Source: Anaplasmataceae bacterium AB001_6 (GTDB lineage: Bacteria; Pseudomonadota; Alphaproteobacteria; Rickettsiales; Anaplasmataceae). From it: a DNA stretch of 64,000 nt. The position numbers and the translations under genes are program-made. The stretch spans positions 434,001-498,000 of the forward strand of contig CP048228.1 in assembly GCA_020002265.1 (NCBI GenBank), read 5' to 3'. Numbering within the stretch: position 1 is the first letter of the stretch; each line of letters starts with the position of its first letter. The notes below the pieces were generated by a model. That model did not search any database. It was not told the origin of the DNA and was given only the letters and a program-made list of their open reading frames with translations. Positions 11,225-19,966 of the stretch are shown here, in pieces.

Positions 11225-11860
11225 ATGGAAAATAAAGATAATCGTATGTATGGGACTACTATATTAACCTTATATAAAGGCGGTAAAGTGGTTGTGATAG
11301 GTGATGGACAAGTTTCTCTTGGCAGTACAATGTTAAAAGGAACTGCTGTTAAAGTTAGAAGAATGGATGATGATAAAATTGTAATAGGTTTTGCTGGTGT
11401 CGTCGCAGATTCTTTGGCACTTGCAGAAAGATTGGAAACTAAGCTTAGAGCTTATCCAAATCAATTAATGCGTTCTTGTATTGAGTTGTCAAAAGAGTGG
11501 AGAATGGATAAATTTTTGCGTAAATTAGACAGTATGATGATTGTTGCTAATGCAGATGATACACTCGTATTAACAGGAAATGGAGAGGTTTTAAAGCCAG
11601 AAAATAGGGTCTTAGCTATTGGTTCTGGGGGAAATTATGCCCTTGCGGCTGCTAAAGCATTACTTTCCATGGAGAAAAATAATCTTGATGCTGTTGATAT
11701 TGCAAAAAAAGCTATGACTATAGCTGCAGATATATGTATATATACTAACCATAACTTTACAATAGAAGTTATAGATACTGATTGTGAAAATGTTAAAGAT
11801 GATTTAAAAAAATCCAGTACAAAGAAAAAAAAGAGTACAAAGAAAAAAGATGAAAAATAG
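11225..11860 (+). CDS. hslV: ATP-dependent protease HslUV, peptidase subunit HslV
   Basis: About 211 aa from the ATG at 11225. The catalytic N-terminal threonine of mature HslV is the first Thr of T-T-I-L-T-L, which here follows a short prefix (M-E-N-K-D-N-R-M-Y-G); G-D-G-Q-V-S-L-G is the next family motif. Earlier starts (TTG 11183) or the ATG at 11246 are possible; all would need removal of the prefix to expose Thr. The C-terminus is a Lys/Ser/Thr tail of about 20 residues, well beyond the usual end. hslU follows 42 bases later, as expected for the HslUV complex. Confidence 0.95.
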   Translation: MENKDNRMYGTTILTLYKGGKVVVIGDGQVSLGSTMLKGTAVKVRRMDDDKIVIGFAGVVADSLALAERLETKLRAYPNQLMRSCIELSKEWRMDKFLRKLDSMMIVANADDTLVLTGNGEVLKPENRVLAIGSGGNYALAAAKALLSMEKNNLDAVDIAKKAMTIAADICIYTNHNFTIEVIDTDCENVKDDLKKSSTKKKKSTKKKDEK

Positions 11861-11902
11861 TTTTTATGAATAATTATATAATAGTTAGAGGTTGCTGTTT
11901 TT

Positions 11903-13273
11903 ATGTTGCAAAATAATGATGATTTTTTCTGCACAAATTTGGATGATGCACTTACACCGAAAGATATCGTTTCTCAATTAGATTCATATATTGTTGGACA
12001 AAAAGAAGCTAAAAAAAAGGTAGCGATTGCTATACGTAATCGATTAAGAAGAAATGCCGTTTCAGATCCTGATATTAAGGACGAGATAACTCCAAAGAAT
12101 ATAATGATGATTGGACCTACGGGTGTTGGAAAAACTGAAATAGCAAGAAGGTTAGCTAAACTAACTAATTCTCCCTTTATTAAAGTTGAGGCTACAAGAT
12201 TTACAGAAGTTGGTTATGTCGGAAGAGATGTAGATTCAATTATTAGAGATCTGGCTGATAATGCTTATCTGGAAATAAAAAATAGAAAACGTAAAAAATT
12301 TGAGGAAAAGGCTCATAAAATAGCTAAAGAAAAGATACTTGATATAATTGTTGGAGTCGGAAAAGATAATAATTTAGCTAGAGAATCTTTTGAAAAAAAA
12401 TTAAATGATGGTGAGCTTGATGATAAAAAAATAGAGATATCTGTTCAAGATTTAAATAATTCTATTCCTTCTTTTGCTCCTATCGAAGGTGGCGGAAATA
12501 TGGGAGCTGGAGGTGCCAGTATAGGAATAATGAATGTTGGAGATGTTTTCGGTAAGATGTTCGGTTCCGCTAAAAATAAAAAGAAAAAAATGACAATAAA
12601 GGAAGCAATAAAAGTCATTGCCAATGAAGAGATAGAAGCTATTTTGGATCAGGAAGATTTAATGAAAGAAACAGTTCATTTGACTAGTAACTGCGGAATA
12701 GTGTTCTTGGATGAAATAGATAAGATAGCTGCTCGCACTGAAGTTAGAGGAGAAGTTAACAGAGAAGGTGTGCAAAGAGACCTTCTTCCTTTAGTAGAAG
12801 GTACTGTAGTAAATACGAAGTATGGTGCGATTAAAACAGATTATATATTGTTTATTGCTTCTGGTGCTTTTTATCAAACCAAACCAGCAGATCTGTTGCC
12901 TGAATTTCAAGGAAGATTTCCAGTAAGAGTAGAGCTTAATTCTCTTGAATTATCAGATATGATAAGTATTTTATCTGATACAAAATCCAGTTTATTGAAG
13001 CAATATCAGTCATTATTGAAGACCGAAGATGTTGAAATAGAGTTTGATATTAGTGGTATTAAAAAAATAGCAGAATTTACTATCCAAGTTAATAAAGATG
13101 TTGAGGATATTGGGGCTCGTAGATTGCATACTGTAATTGAAAAATTATTGGAAGATATTAGTTTTGATGCTCCAACTATTTCAAATGGTAAAATAAAAAT
13201 AGATAACAAGTATGTTGAGAAAAAACTTAGTAGTGTTGCAAATAAGGTTAATTTGTTGAAATTTATTGTTTAA
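11903..13273 (+). CDS. hslU: ATP-dependent protease HslUV, ATPase subunit HslU
   Basis: 456 aa, slightly longer than E. coli HslU. AAA+ motifs: Walker A G-P-T-G-V-G-K-T (71-78), Walker B I-V-F-L-D-E-I-D-K-I. Between them lies the inserted I-domain, rich in Lys and with a glycine-rich stretch (G-G-G-N-M-G-A-G-G). The C-terminus L-L-K-F-I-V resembles the hydrophobic tail that docks into HslV. It unfolds substrates and feeds them to HslV. It follows hslV in the same operon. Confidence 0.97.
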   Translation: MLQNNDDFFCTNLDDALTPKDIVSQLDSYIVGQKEAKKKVAIAIRNRLRRNAVSDPDIKDEITPKNIMMIGPTGVGKTEIARRLAKLTNSPFIKVEATRFTEVGYVGRDVDSIIRDLADNAYLEIKNRKRKKFEEKAHKIAKEKILDIIVGVGKDNNLARESFEKKLNDGELDDKKIEISVQDLNNSIPSFAPIEGGGNMGAGGASIGIMNVGDVFGKMFGSAKNKKKKMTIKEAIKVIANEEIEAILDQEDLMKETVHLTSNCGIVFLDEIDKIAARTEVRGEVNREGVQRDLLPLVEGTVVNTKYGAIKTDYILFIASGAFYQTKPADLLPEFQGRFPVRVELNSLELSDMISILSDTKSSLLKQYQSLLKTEDVEIEFDISGIKKIAEFTIQVNKDVEDIGARRLHTVIEKLLEDISFDAPTISNGKIKIDNKYVEKKLSSVANKVNLLKFIV

Positions 13274-13281
13274 TAAATTTT

Positions 13282-14016
13282 ATGAATAATATTTTCTCTG
13301 ATAAATTAATATACCTTTTTATCATGGCTGCAGGTAATTCATCTAGAATGGATTCTTGTGCTTCAGTTATCCCAAAACAATATGTTTTTTTTAAGGATAA
13401 ATCTGTCTTGTCTTATAGTATAGATGATTTTTCTTCTTTCACCTTTATTGATAAAGTTTTTGTCGTAACAGATGCAAAACACAAAATTTTTTATGATGGC
13501 TTGAAAAATATGCATCCTGATATTTTTTTTGTTCCTTGTGGTGGTATTACTCGTTCTTGTTCAGTTTTTAATATAGTAAACTATGTTAACGATGGTGCAT
13601 TTGAGAAGCCAGATTTTATTGCTATACATGATGCAGTAAGGTTTAATACTTCCCCAGATTTGATTGTTAACCTTATTAAAAATTTATATGAAAAAAATGG
13701 TGATGCAGTAGTGCCTATTCAAGGTTCTACTGATACATTAGTTTTTTTTGATGACAGTGATGTTGCATCTAAATCAAAACCTTCAAGTATTAAGAGAGAG
13801 AAAATTTTTCGTGTACAAACACCGCAAATTTTTAAATATTCTTCTTTATTGAAAATCTATAATAGTAAAAAAAATCAAGTAAATGATTTATATAGTTATA
13901 CCGATGAATCATCTTTGTTGATTGACAATGGATATAATGTGATATATATTGAGCATAAAAATGCTAGTTTTAAAATAACTTATAGAGATGATTTTTGTTT
14001 GGTACGTGGTGTATGA
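13282..14016 (+). CDS. ispD: 2-C-methyl-D-erythritol 4-phosphate cytidylyltransferase
   Basis: 244 aa. Makes CDP-methylerythritol in the non-mevalonate isoprenoid pathway. Family motifs: A-A-G-N-S-S-R-M (16-23) binding CTP, P-K-Q-Y (31-34) and I-H-D-A-V-R. The stop codon overlaps the start of ispF by four bases (ATGA at 14013). In many alphaproteobacteria ispD and ispF are one fused protein; here they are two translationally coupled genes. Confidence 0.94.
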   Translation: MNNIFSDKLIYLFIMAAGNSSRMDSCASVIPKQYVFFKDKSVLSYSIDDFSSFTFIDKVFVVTDAKHKIFYDGLKNMHPDIFFVPCGGITRSCSVFNIVNYVNDGAFEKPDFIAIHDAVRFNTSPDLIVNLIKNLYEKNGDAVVPIQGSTDTLVFFDDSDVASKSKPSSIKREKIFRVQTPQIFKYSSLLKIYNSKKNQVNDLYSYTDESSLLIDNGYNVIYIEHKNASFKITYRDDFCLVRGV

Positions 14017-14522
14017 TTAGAGTTGGCCATGGTATTGATTACCATGTTTTTGATGATCTCAAAAGCAGTTTGATGTTGGGGGGATTAGAATTTTTTCCGG
14101 GATATGGTGTTAAGGCTCACTCTGATGGTGATATCATTTTACATTCTATTGTAAGTGCATTTTTAGGTGCGTTGGGTAAATGTGATATAGGACATCATTT
14201 TCCTGATATAGATAATAGATATAAAGATAAGGAATCTACTTTTTTCCTCTCTAAAGCTTTGGAAATGATTCTTGATGAATCTTATGTAATTTATAATCTT
14301 GATATCACTATAATATGTGATAGATTGAAGATATCTCCTATTCGAGAGAGCATTAGAGACAATATTATTAAACTTGTAAAATCTGATAATGTTAATCTTA
14401 AAGCTACAACTAAAGAAAGAATGGATGATATAGGAAGGGGATTTGGAATAGGTTGTCATGTAATATGTCTGTTAGTAAAAGACGATTTGCATGAAAAATT
14501 CTTTAATGATAATAATACGTAA
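14013..14522 (+). CDS. ispF: 2-C-methyl-D-erythritol 2,4-cyclodiphosphate synthase
   Basis: 169 aa from the ATG overlapping the ispD stop. The opening M-I-R-V-G-H-G-I-D-Y-H-V-F has the metal ligands Asp9 and His11; H-S-D-G-D-I and I-G-H-H-F-P-D follow, and A-T-T-K-E-R-M closes the active site. It cyclises the product of IspE. A longer frame from 13995 would overlap ispD further and is not supported. Last gene of the plus-strand run; the next genes converge. Confidence 0.95.
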   Translation: MIRVGHGIDYHVFDDLKSSLMLGGLEFFPGYGVKAHSDGDIILHSIVSAFLGALGKCDIGHHFPDIDNRYKDKESTFFLSKALEMILDESYVIYNLDITIICDRLKISPIRESIRDNIIKLVKSDNVNLKATTKERMDDIGRGFGIGCHVICLLVKDDLHEKFFNDNNT

Positions 14523-14748
14523 TCATTATTACAATTCACAAACAATTAATACCATAATTGCTTTCCGTGACAAATTCTAATCTCAGTGTATCAAATCATT
14601 CAAAGATATAATTTATCGATAATTAGGAGAAATTTTTAAAATCAAAAATAGATCAGTATCACAGCTCACCATTTCAATATCAGACGTGCTTTGACAAAAA
14701 ATAAACAAAAAACAAATCAAGAAAAAAAGAATTTTTACCTTTTTTTGA
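14523..14748. other. non-coding spacer between convergent ispF and rplS
   Basis: 226 bases with no coding frame I can support. Near 14726-14748 an A-run faces a T-run that could fold into a weak A/U-only hairpin for minus-strand termination after rplS; it is too simple to call. Confidence 0.4.
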
Positions 14749-15126
14749 TCAATTAAAAATTTTTCTTTCTTTTATTCTTCCAGCTTTTGCTGATAGCTTA
14801 CGCAGATAATACAATTTCGCTCTGCGAACACAACCTCGTTTTATAATTTTTATGCTCTTTATAGCAGGAGAATAAAAATAAAAAGTTCTTTCTACATTTA
14901 CACCATGTACAGAAGCTCTTCGAAGTATAAAATTGCTACCAATTTTCTTATTATTTTTACTTATACATAATCCTTCAAATGATTGATTACGAGAAGATTT
15001 GCCATCAAAAATAACAAATTCCACCTTTAAAGTATCACCTGCTATAAAATCAGGATCATCTCTTAAATTTTTTATTTTTTCAATTTGAACAAGATTAAAG
15101 TCTTCAACAATTTTATTTAATGACAC
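14749..15126 (-). CDS. rplS: 50S ribosomal protein L19
   Basis: 125 aa. The block G-D-T-L-K-V-E-F-V-I-F-D-G, followed by F-E-G-L-C-I-S and F-I-L-R-R-A-S-V-H-G-V-N-V-E-R-T-F, then R-R-A-K-L-Y-Y-L-R, is the L19 signature. L19 lies at the interface between the ribosomal subunits. It is last in the conserved order rpsP-rimM-trmD-rplS, 53 bases after trmD. Confidence 0.96.
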   Translation of the reverse strand: MSLNKIVEDFNLVQIEKIKNLRDDPDFIAGDTLKVEFVIFDGKSSRNQSFEGLCISKNNKKIGSNFILRRASVHGVNVERTFYFYSPAIKSIKIIKRGCVRRAKLYYLRKLSAKAGRIKERKIFN

Positions 15127-15179
15127 GATATAAAAATAATAACTATAAAAAAAACACCAAGCAGAGCCGAAATTTTAAT

Positions 15180-15827
15180 TTATTTTCTTTTACAAGAGTT
15201 TCGATCTTTCCATTCTTTAATCTTTTCATGATTACCCGATACAAGAACAGAAGGAACAGACAATCCATTCCAAACACTAGGTCTAGTATAGACAGGATGT
15301 TCCAAAATGCCTTCCAATTCAAAAGAATCATTTACAACAGAAGAGCATTTACCAACTATGCCATCCACAAATCTAAGTATCGCTTCAATCATGACCATAG
15401 ACGCGACATCACCACCAGAGACAACATAATCACCGAGACTAAGCTTGGTCATATGATACCTTTCTATTACTCTTTGGTCAATACCTTCAAATCTTCCACA
15501 TATAAATATTAATTCAGTAGATATAGATAATTCTTTTGCAACATTTCTATTAAATAATTTACCTGAAGGTGTAGGACAGATCATTTTTACACTTTTAGAG
15601 TGAGTTTTGAGAGTATCTTTTATTGCATTTTCCAATACATCAGGACGCATCACCATTCCTGATCCACCGCCATAAGGTTTATCATCGATACGGCTTGTAG
15701 TAGCAAATTTATGCATATCCACTATATTCATGTCCCACAAGCCCTTTGTCATGGATTTCTTTAACACAGATACACCCAATGTTCCAGGAAAAGCATCAGG
15801 GCAAGCAGTGATTATTGAAATACGCAT
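15180..15827 (-). CDS. trmD: tRNA (guanine-N1-)-methyltransferase
   Basis: 215 aa, at the short end for TrmD (usually about 230-250), mainly from a short C-terminal domain. It methylates G37 beside the anticodon to prevent frameshifting. The trefoil-knot SAM site is visible as F-I-C-G-R-F-E-G-I-D-Q-R-V and S-L-G-D-Y-V-V-S-G-G-D. The N-terminal G-G-G-S-G-M-V-M-R-P is also conserved. rimM ends five bases upstream. Confidence 0.96.
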   Translation of the reverse strand: MRISIITACPDAFPGTLGVSVLKKSMTKGLWDMNIVDMHKFATTSRIDDKPYGGGSGMVMRPDVLENAIKDTLKTHSKSVKMICPTPSGKLFNRNVAKELSISTELIFICGRFEGIDQRVIERYHMTKLSLGDYVVSGGDVASMVMIEAILRFVDGIVGKCSSVVNDSFELEGILEHPVYTRPSVWNGLSVPSVLVSGNHEKIKEWKDRNSCKRK

Positions 15828-15832
15828 AGTAT

Positions 15833-16348
15833 CTAGATATCTTCTGGTAAATTATATAAAATTATTGAATTATCATTAATAGATTTAATGTTCTCTTTTA
15901 AAAAAGGAACCATTTTATCTCCTTGTTTTGTTCTAATATCTAAGATATCACAGGATCCAAAATTATAAACATCTTTCACATATCCTATTTTTTTTTCAGA
16001 TACATGTACTGATAAAGACTTCAATTCTTCAAAAAGAAATTCATCTTCTTCTTTGGCTACTTGGGAATTTTTGATATATAGATTGAGCCCAACCAGATTT
16101 TTTTGTGCATCTTCTATATTATCATAATTATCAAATTTAACAGACATAGAAAATTCTTTTTTATTATATATCTTTGATACCTTATATTCTTTATATGACG
16201 AATCATATAAAACACCAAAAGAAGCTATATCATCATCATTTTCAGCATAAGAACGTAATTTTACAGCACCTTCAAGGCCGTGTGTAGAGGATACATGTGC
16301 TATATATATTAATTTGTCTTTATATAACTTGCTATTTTTATCAGTCAT
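15833..16348 (-). CDS. rimM: 16S rRNA processing protein RimM
   Basis: 171 aa. Begins with the RimM pattern I-A-H-V-S-S-T-H-G-L-E-G-A-V-K-L-R-S-Y; the C-terminal PRC-barrel part ends with M-V-P-F-L-K-E-N-I-K-S-I. It helps mature the head of the 30S subunit with S19. Placed between rpsP and trmD, its normal operon position. Confidence 0.93.
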   Translation of the reverse strand: MTDKNSKLYKDKLIYIAHVSSTHGLEGAVKLRSYAENDDDIASFGVLYDSSYKEYKVSKIYNKKEFSMSVKFDNYDNIEDAQKNLVGLNLYIKNSQVAKEEDEFLFEELKSLSVHVSEKKIGYVKDVYNFGSCDILDIRTKQGDKMVPFLKENIKSINDNSIILYNLPEDI

Positions 16349-16383
16349 ACACGAACATTTTAAAAATATATATAGAAAGAAAA

Positions 16384-16668
16384 CTAGTTTTTAGCATCTT
16401 CAATAACAGTTTCTTTTTTTTGTGATATGAAAAGTTTTATTAAACGGTCTATAGTTTTGGTTTTTTGTGCTCCAACATTCAGCCAATAATCTATTCTTTC
16501 CATTTTTAAATTCAACCTGTTTTCATTATCTTTCGATAAAATAGGATCATAAACTCCTAAAACTTCTAGATATTTACCAGATCTGCTACGAGAACAACTA
16601 GAGGCTACAGCTCTGTAAAATGGTCTATTGCGTCTACCGATTCTTTGTAACCTTAATTTAACTTTCAT
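16384..16668 (-). CDS. rpsP: 30S ribosomal protein S16
   Basis: 94 aa. M-K-V-K-L-R-L-Q-R-I-G-R-R-N-R-P-F-Y-R-A-V is the S16 start; G-V-Y-D-P and the V-G-A-Q-K-T block also match. First gene of the rpsP-rimM-trmD-rplS operon, with its own promoter about 40-70 bases upstream. Confidence 0.97.
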   Translation of the reverse strand: MKVKLRLQRIGRRNRPFYRAVASSCSRSRSGKYLEVLGVYDPILSKDNENRLNLKMERIDYWLNVGAQKTKTIDRLIKLFISQKKETVIEDAKN

Positions 16669-16707
16669 TACTGATTTTCTTTATTTTAAACATAAATCAC
16701 CGGGGAT

Positions 16708-16736
16708 ATTATACTACTTTATTTAGCATGTGTATA
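16708..16736 (-). promoter_or_regulatory. probable rpsP operon promoter
   Basis: On the minus strand a perfect -10 TATAAT (16713-16708) is preceded after 17 bases by TATACA (16736-16731, 4 of 6). It would start transcription about 30 bases before the rpsP ATG. The -10 is strong, the -35 weak. Confidence 0.55.
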
Positions 16737-16853
16737 GTGAAAAATTCAACAAAAACTTGAGTATAATTAACAAAATTGAATAAATATCAAATATTTTGAA
16801 ATTTATTTGCTGTGCAACAATTTTCACTTAAAATAACATGCAAGAATATGTTC

Positions 16854-17246
16854 TTATATTTCATAAATTATATCTTTATCCAATATAATTGGGTATATCT
16901 GATAACCCAACATGGATATTAACCAAGCTTCTATTCTAAAATCAATATCTTTTTTATGTAAATCTACAAGAAAATTTTCAATATAGAAATTTGCAGAATT
17001 ATATAATCTAGCAATTTTATGTTCAGTTATTGAGTAAGATAAAGCACTTTTGTTATTTCTATATTTAACTTCAATAAATTTAAAAGATGAGTCTTTAGAT
17101 GCTATAATATCCACCTCTCCCAAAGGAGACCTATACCTATGTTCCTTTATTATATGACCAGATTTTACCAATTTATTTATAGTAAATTTTTCAGCTAATA
17201 AACCATCAGTGTTGCACAAATGTTTATTATTTATGCAATGATTCAT
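16854..17246 (-). CDS. yraN: UPF0102 family protein YraN (nuclease-like fold)
   Basis: About 130 aa from the ATG at 17246; ATGs at 17255 and 17270 are also in frame. The family core is visible: G-x-x-A-E, then S-P-L-G-E-V-D-I-I-A-S and F-I-E-V-K-Y-R, the D-x(n)-E-x-K arrangement of restriction-endonuclease-like folds. Function is not firmly known; the family resembles Holliday-junction resolvases. It overlaps the end of lpdA by 20 bases, so it is co-transcribed with it. Confidence 0.8.
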   Translation of the reverse strand: MNHCINNKHLCNTDGLLAEKFTINKLVKSGHIIKEHRYRSPLGEVDIIASKDSSFKFIEVKYRNNKSALSYSITEHKIARLYNSANFYIENFLVDLHKKDIDFRIEAWLISMLGYQIYPIILDKDIIYEI

Positions 17247-18630
17247 TGTCAGCATCCAATATTGCTTCATGCATCATTTCAGAAACTGTAGGATGTGCAA
17301 ATATAAGCTTTTTCAACCAATTAGAATCACCTTCAAGATATTGAATAATATTAAATCCTTGAATCATTTCTGTTACTTCATGACCAATCATGTGAGCTCC
17401 CAATAATTCATTGGTTTTTTTATCAAAAATAACCTTCACAAAACTCTCTGTTTCTCCTAAAACAACCGATTTTCCATTTCCTATTCCTTGAAATTTTCCA
17501 ATTTTAATATCCATATTTTGCTCTTTAGCATATTTTTCTGTAATACCTATACTCGCTATCTGGGGATCTGAATAAGTGCAACTAGGGATTAAACTCTTAT
17601 TTGGTATATTATCATCTTTCCCAAAAATTTTATTTATGCATTCAATAGCATCATGCATTGCTTTATGAGCTAAACATGGCGAACCTATAACATCACCAAT
17701 TGCAAATATACCTTTTTCTTTTGTTTGATAATTTTTATCAACTGATAAAAATCTTGAATTATCATTAACACCAATATTAGGAAAATTTTCTAGCCCTATG
17801 TTATGTATATTACCACTTATTCCTGCTGCAACTAAAACAACATCTACGTCTATTTTTTTCTCATTGTTTATTGATAATTTAACTTTTGATTCGGTTTTAT
17901 TTTCTATTTTTACATTACTATTTTTAAATATATTTATTCCTTTTTTTATAAAAATTTTCTCTGCTATAGCAGAAATCTCAACATCTTCATTAGGAAGTAT
18001 GCTTGATTGCATTTCAATCACATAAACATTACTTCCCATTGAGTTATAAAAATTTGCAAATTCTATACCAATTGCTCCAGAGCCTATAATCGCAATATCA
18101 TTCGGGAGGTTTTTTGGAACTAAGGCGTTACGATAATTCCATATGTTAGAATCACTAAATGAAAAATCTTTTAACTCTATAGGAGAAGAACCAGTAGCTA
18201 TCACTATGTTGATTGCTTCTATTTTCTCAAATTGTTCTTTGTCCTTTATCTTGCAATTTATGCTTTTATCACTGTTTATAGTAGCTGTTCCCAAAAATAT
18301 ATCTATGTTCTTTTTATGTTTCTGCATTAACATAGAAACTCCAGACGATAATTTTGCAGCAGTATCACGAGAATGCTTAACTATCTTTTCCAAATTAAAA
18401 GATAAATTTTCAATCGAAATACCTATTTCTTCAGATCTATTTTTCATGAAATCATAGTGTTTAGCTATGTGTAAAAGAGATTTTGTTGGTATACAACCCC
18501 AATTTAAACATATCCCTCCTAAATCAGCTTTTTCTATTAATGCAACTTTTTTGTTTATTTGGGCTGCTCTTATCGCTGCAACATATCCACCAGGACCAGA
18601 GCCTATAATAGCGATATCATATTTTTTCAT
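17227..18630 (-). CDS. lpdA: dihydrolipoyl dehydrogenase (E3)
   Basis: 467 aa, full length. FAD-binding G-S-G-P-G-G (10-15), the redox-active disulfide G-G-I-C-L-N-W-G-C-I-P-T-K (Cys41 and Cys46), an NAD-binding I-G-S-G-A-I-G-I-E-F, and the C-terminal catalytic A-H-P-T-V-S-E. It regenerates lipoamide in pyruvate and 2-oxoglutarate dehydrogenase complexes. No E1 or E2 genes are near; alphaproteobacteria often have two lpd copies, so the exact complex is unknown. Confidence 0.95.
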   Translation of the reverse strand: MKKYDIAIIGSGPGGYVAAIRAAQINKKVALIEKADLGGICLNWGCIPTKSLLHIAKHYDFMKNRSEEIGISIENLSFNLEKIVKHSRDTAAKLSSGVSMLMQKHKKNIDIFLGTATINSDKSINCKIKDKEQFEKIEAINIVIATGSSPIELKDFSFSDSNIWNYRNALVPKNLPNDIAIIGSGAIGIEFANFYNSMGSNVYVIEMQSSILPNEDVEISAIAEKIFIKKGINIFKNSNVKIENKTESKVKLSINNEKKIDVDVVLVAAGISGNIHNIGLENFPNIGVNDNSRFLSVDKNYQTKEKGIFAIGDVIGSPCLAHKAMHDAIECINKIFGKDDNIPNKSLIPSCTYSDPQIASIGITEKYAKEQNMDIKIGKFQGIGNGKSVVLGETESFVKVIFDKKTNELLGAHMIGHEVTEMIQGFNIIQYLEGDSNWLKKLIFAHPTVSEMMHEAILDADNESLHK

Positions 18631-18678
18631 AAAGAGTTTTATACCTTAAAAATAAATGTTTTGTAATAATTATATACC

Positions 18679-19398
18679 TTACAGAGTTGCTAACTTAAAT
18701 CTTCTAGCTACTTCTTTATAAGAACTTATTAAGTCTCCTTGAGAATTTCTAAAAATGTCCTTATCCAAACTCTTATTAGAATTTATATCCCATAATCTAC
18801 AAGTATCAGGACTTATTTCGTCAGATAGTATAATGTTATTATTCATATCAAAACCAAATTCTAGCTTAATATCTACAAGGTTGATATTAATATTCTTAAA
18901 TTCATTGATCAATATTTTATTTATAATGTTTGCAGTATCCCTAACATTCTCTAATTTATCCTTTGATATCAGTTTTAAAAAATCTATATGATCTTCACAT
19001 ATCATAGGGTCATTTAATTCATCTTTTTTGTAATAAAATTCAGTGATCGGTTTAGGTAAAACAGTTGCCTTTTCTATTCCAAGGCGCTTACATAAGCTAC
19101 CTGCAGCAATATTTCTTACTACAAATTCTATCGGTATTATTTTTACTTTTTTAATCAACTGTTCTCTAGGGCTAATAAGCTCTATAAAATGATTCTTTAC
19201 ATCATGAATTTTTAACACATTCATTAAGTACGAAGATATCGCATTATTAATAATGCCTTTTCCTTTAAATTCCTCTTTTTTTTGATTATTAAAAGCAGTC
19301 GTATCATCTTTAAAATATTGTATGTAAACGTTACTATCTTCCTTGGAAGAGAATATTATTTTTGCCTTTCCTTCACAAATCTTTTTATCTTTTATCAT
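18679..19398 (-). CDS. purC: SAICAR synthetase
   Basis: 239 aa, the usual PurC size. Starts near I-C-E-G-K-A-K-I-I-F; later blocks E-F-V-V-R-N-I-A-A-G-S and D-E-I-S-P-D-T-C-R-L-W match the family. It joins aspartate to carboxyaminoimidazole ribotide in purine synthesis. Rickettsia species lack this pathway, while Anaplasmataceae keep it, so it helps to place the organism. nrdR ends 10 bases upstream. Confidence 0.95.
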   Translation of the reverse strand: MIKDKKICEGKAKIIFSSKEDSNVYIQYFKDDTTAFNNQKKEEFKGKGIINNAISSYLMNVLKIHDVKNHFIELISPREQLIKKVKIIPIEFVVRNIAAGSLCKRLGIEKATVLPKPITEFYYKKDELNDPMICEDHIDFLKLISKDKLENVRDTANIINKILINEFKNININLVDIKLEFGFDMNNNIILSDEISPDTCRLWDINSNKSLDKDIFRNSQGDLISSYKEVARRFKLATL

Positions 19399-19408
19399 TT
19401 CTTAAAAA

Positions 19409-19861
19409 TTAAAATTCCACAATTTTTTTCATAATGTTTTCAAAATCTTTTATGTTAGTAAAATTCATATATACCGAAGCAAATCTTACGTACCCCACTT
19501 TATCTACAGCAATTAGCTCTTCTAGCATTAATTTACCAATTTCTTTGGAAGAAATTTTATTTTCATTTGATTTTTCTAATTTATAAATTATATTATTTAT
19601 TATCTTTTCTTTTGTTTCATTGGAAACAGGTCTTTTTCTAAGTGCTAAATCCAAAGATCTAACCAATTTTTCTCTTTCGAACCTTTGTTCATTATTTGCG
19701 CTTTTTATCACCGTTAGCTCTTTTAAGTGGATTTTTTCAAAAGTTGTAAATCGTGATTTGCAATTTTCACAAATCCTTCTTCTTTTTATAGTAAAATTGT
19801 CATCATTGGACCTGGAATCCTTTACCATTGTATTTGCGTTTAAGCAAAAAGGGCATCTCAT
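19409..19861 (-). CDS. nrdR: transcriptional regulator NrdR
   Basis: 150 aa, exact family size. Zinc ribbon M-R-C-P-F-C at the N-terminus and C-E-N-C at about 33-36, then R-F-T-T-F-E and the ATP-cone domain (V-I-K-S-A-N-N-E-Q-R-F-E-R-E-K-L). It represses ribonucleotide reductase genes in response to nucleotides. First gene of the minus-strand run toward lpdA. A possible -10 TATGAT lies in the shared spacer with the divergent xerC-like gene, but no clear NrdR box was found there. Confidence 0.95.
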   Translation of the reverse strand: MRCPFCLNANTMVKDSRSNDDNFTIKRRRICENCKSRFTTFEKIHLKELTVIKSANNEQRFEREKLVRSLDLALRKRPVSNETKEKIINNIIYKLEKSNENKISSKEIGKLMLEELIAVDKVGYVRFASVYMNFTNIKDFENIMKKIVEF

Positions 19862-19966
19862 GATGTATAAAATTCAAAACAAAAAGGGAAAGGATATCAT
19901 ACTATTGATCATGATACACTAGTAGTATTTTTTTGCTTGAAGATTATATTTGGTTAATATTTGTAT

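Noticed and set aside
14523-14748. A clear terminator for rplS or ispF
   Set aside because: Only A/U-only pairing of an A-run with a T-run is possible, too weak to call.
15120-15512. Plus-strand frame across the trmD/rplS junction
   Set aside because: It is antisense to trmD, low in complexity and without a family match.
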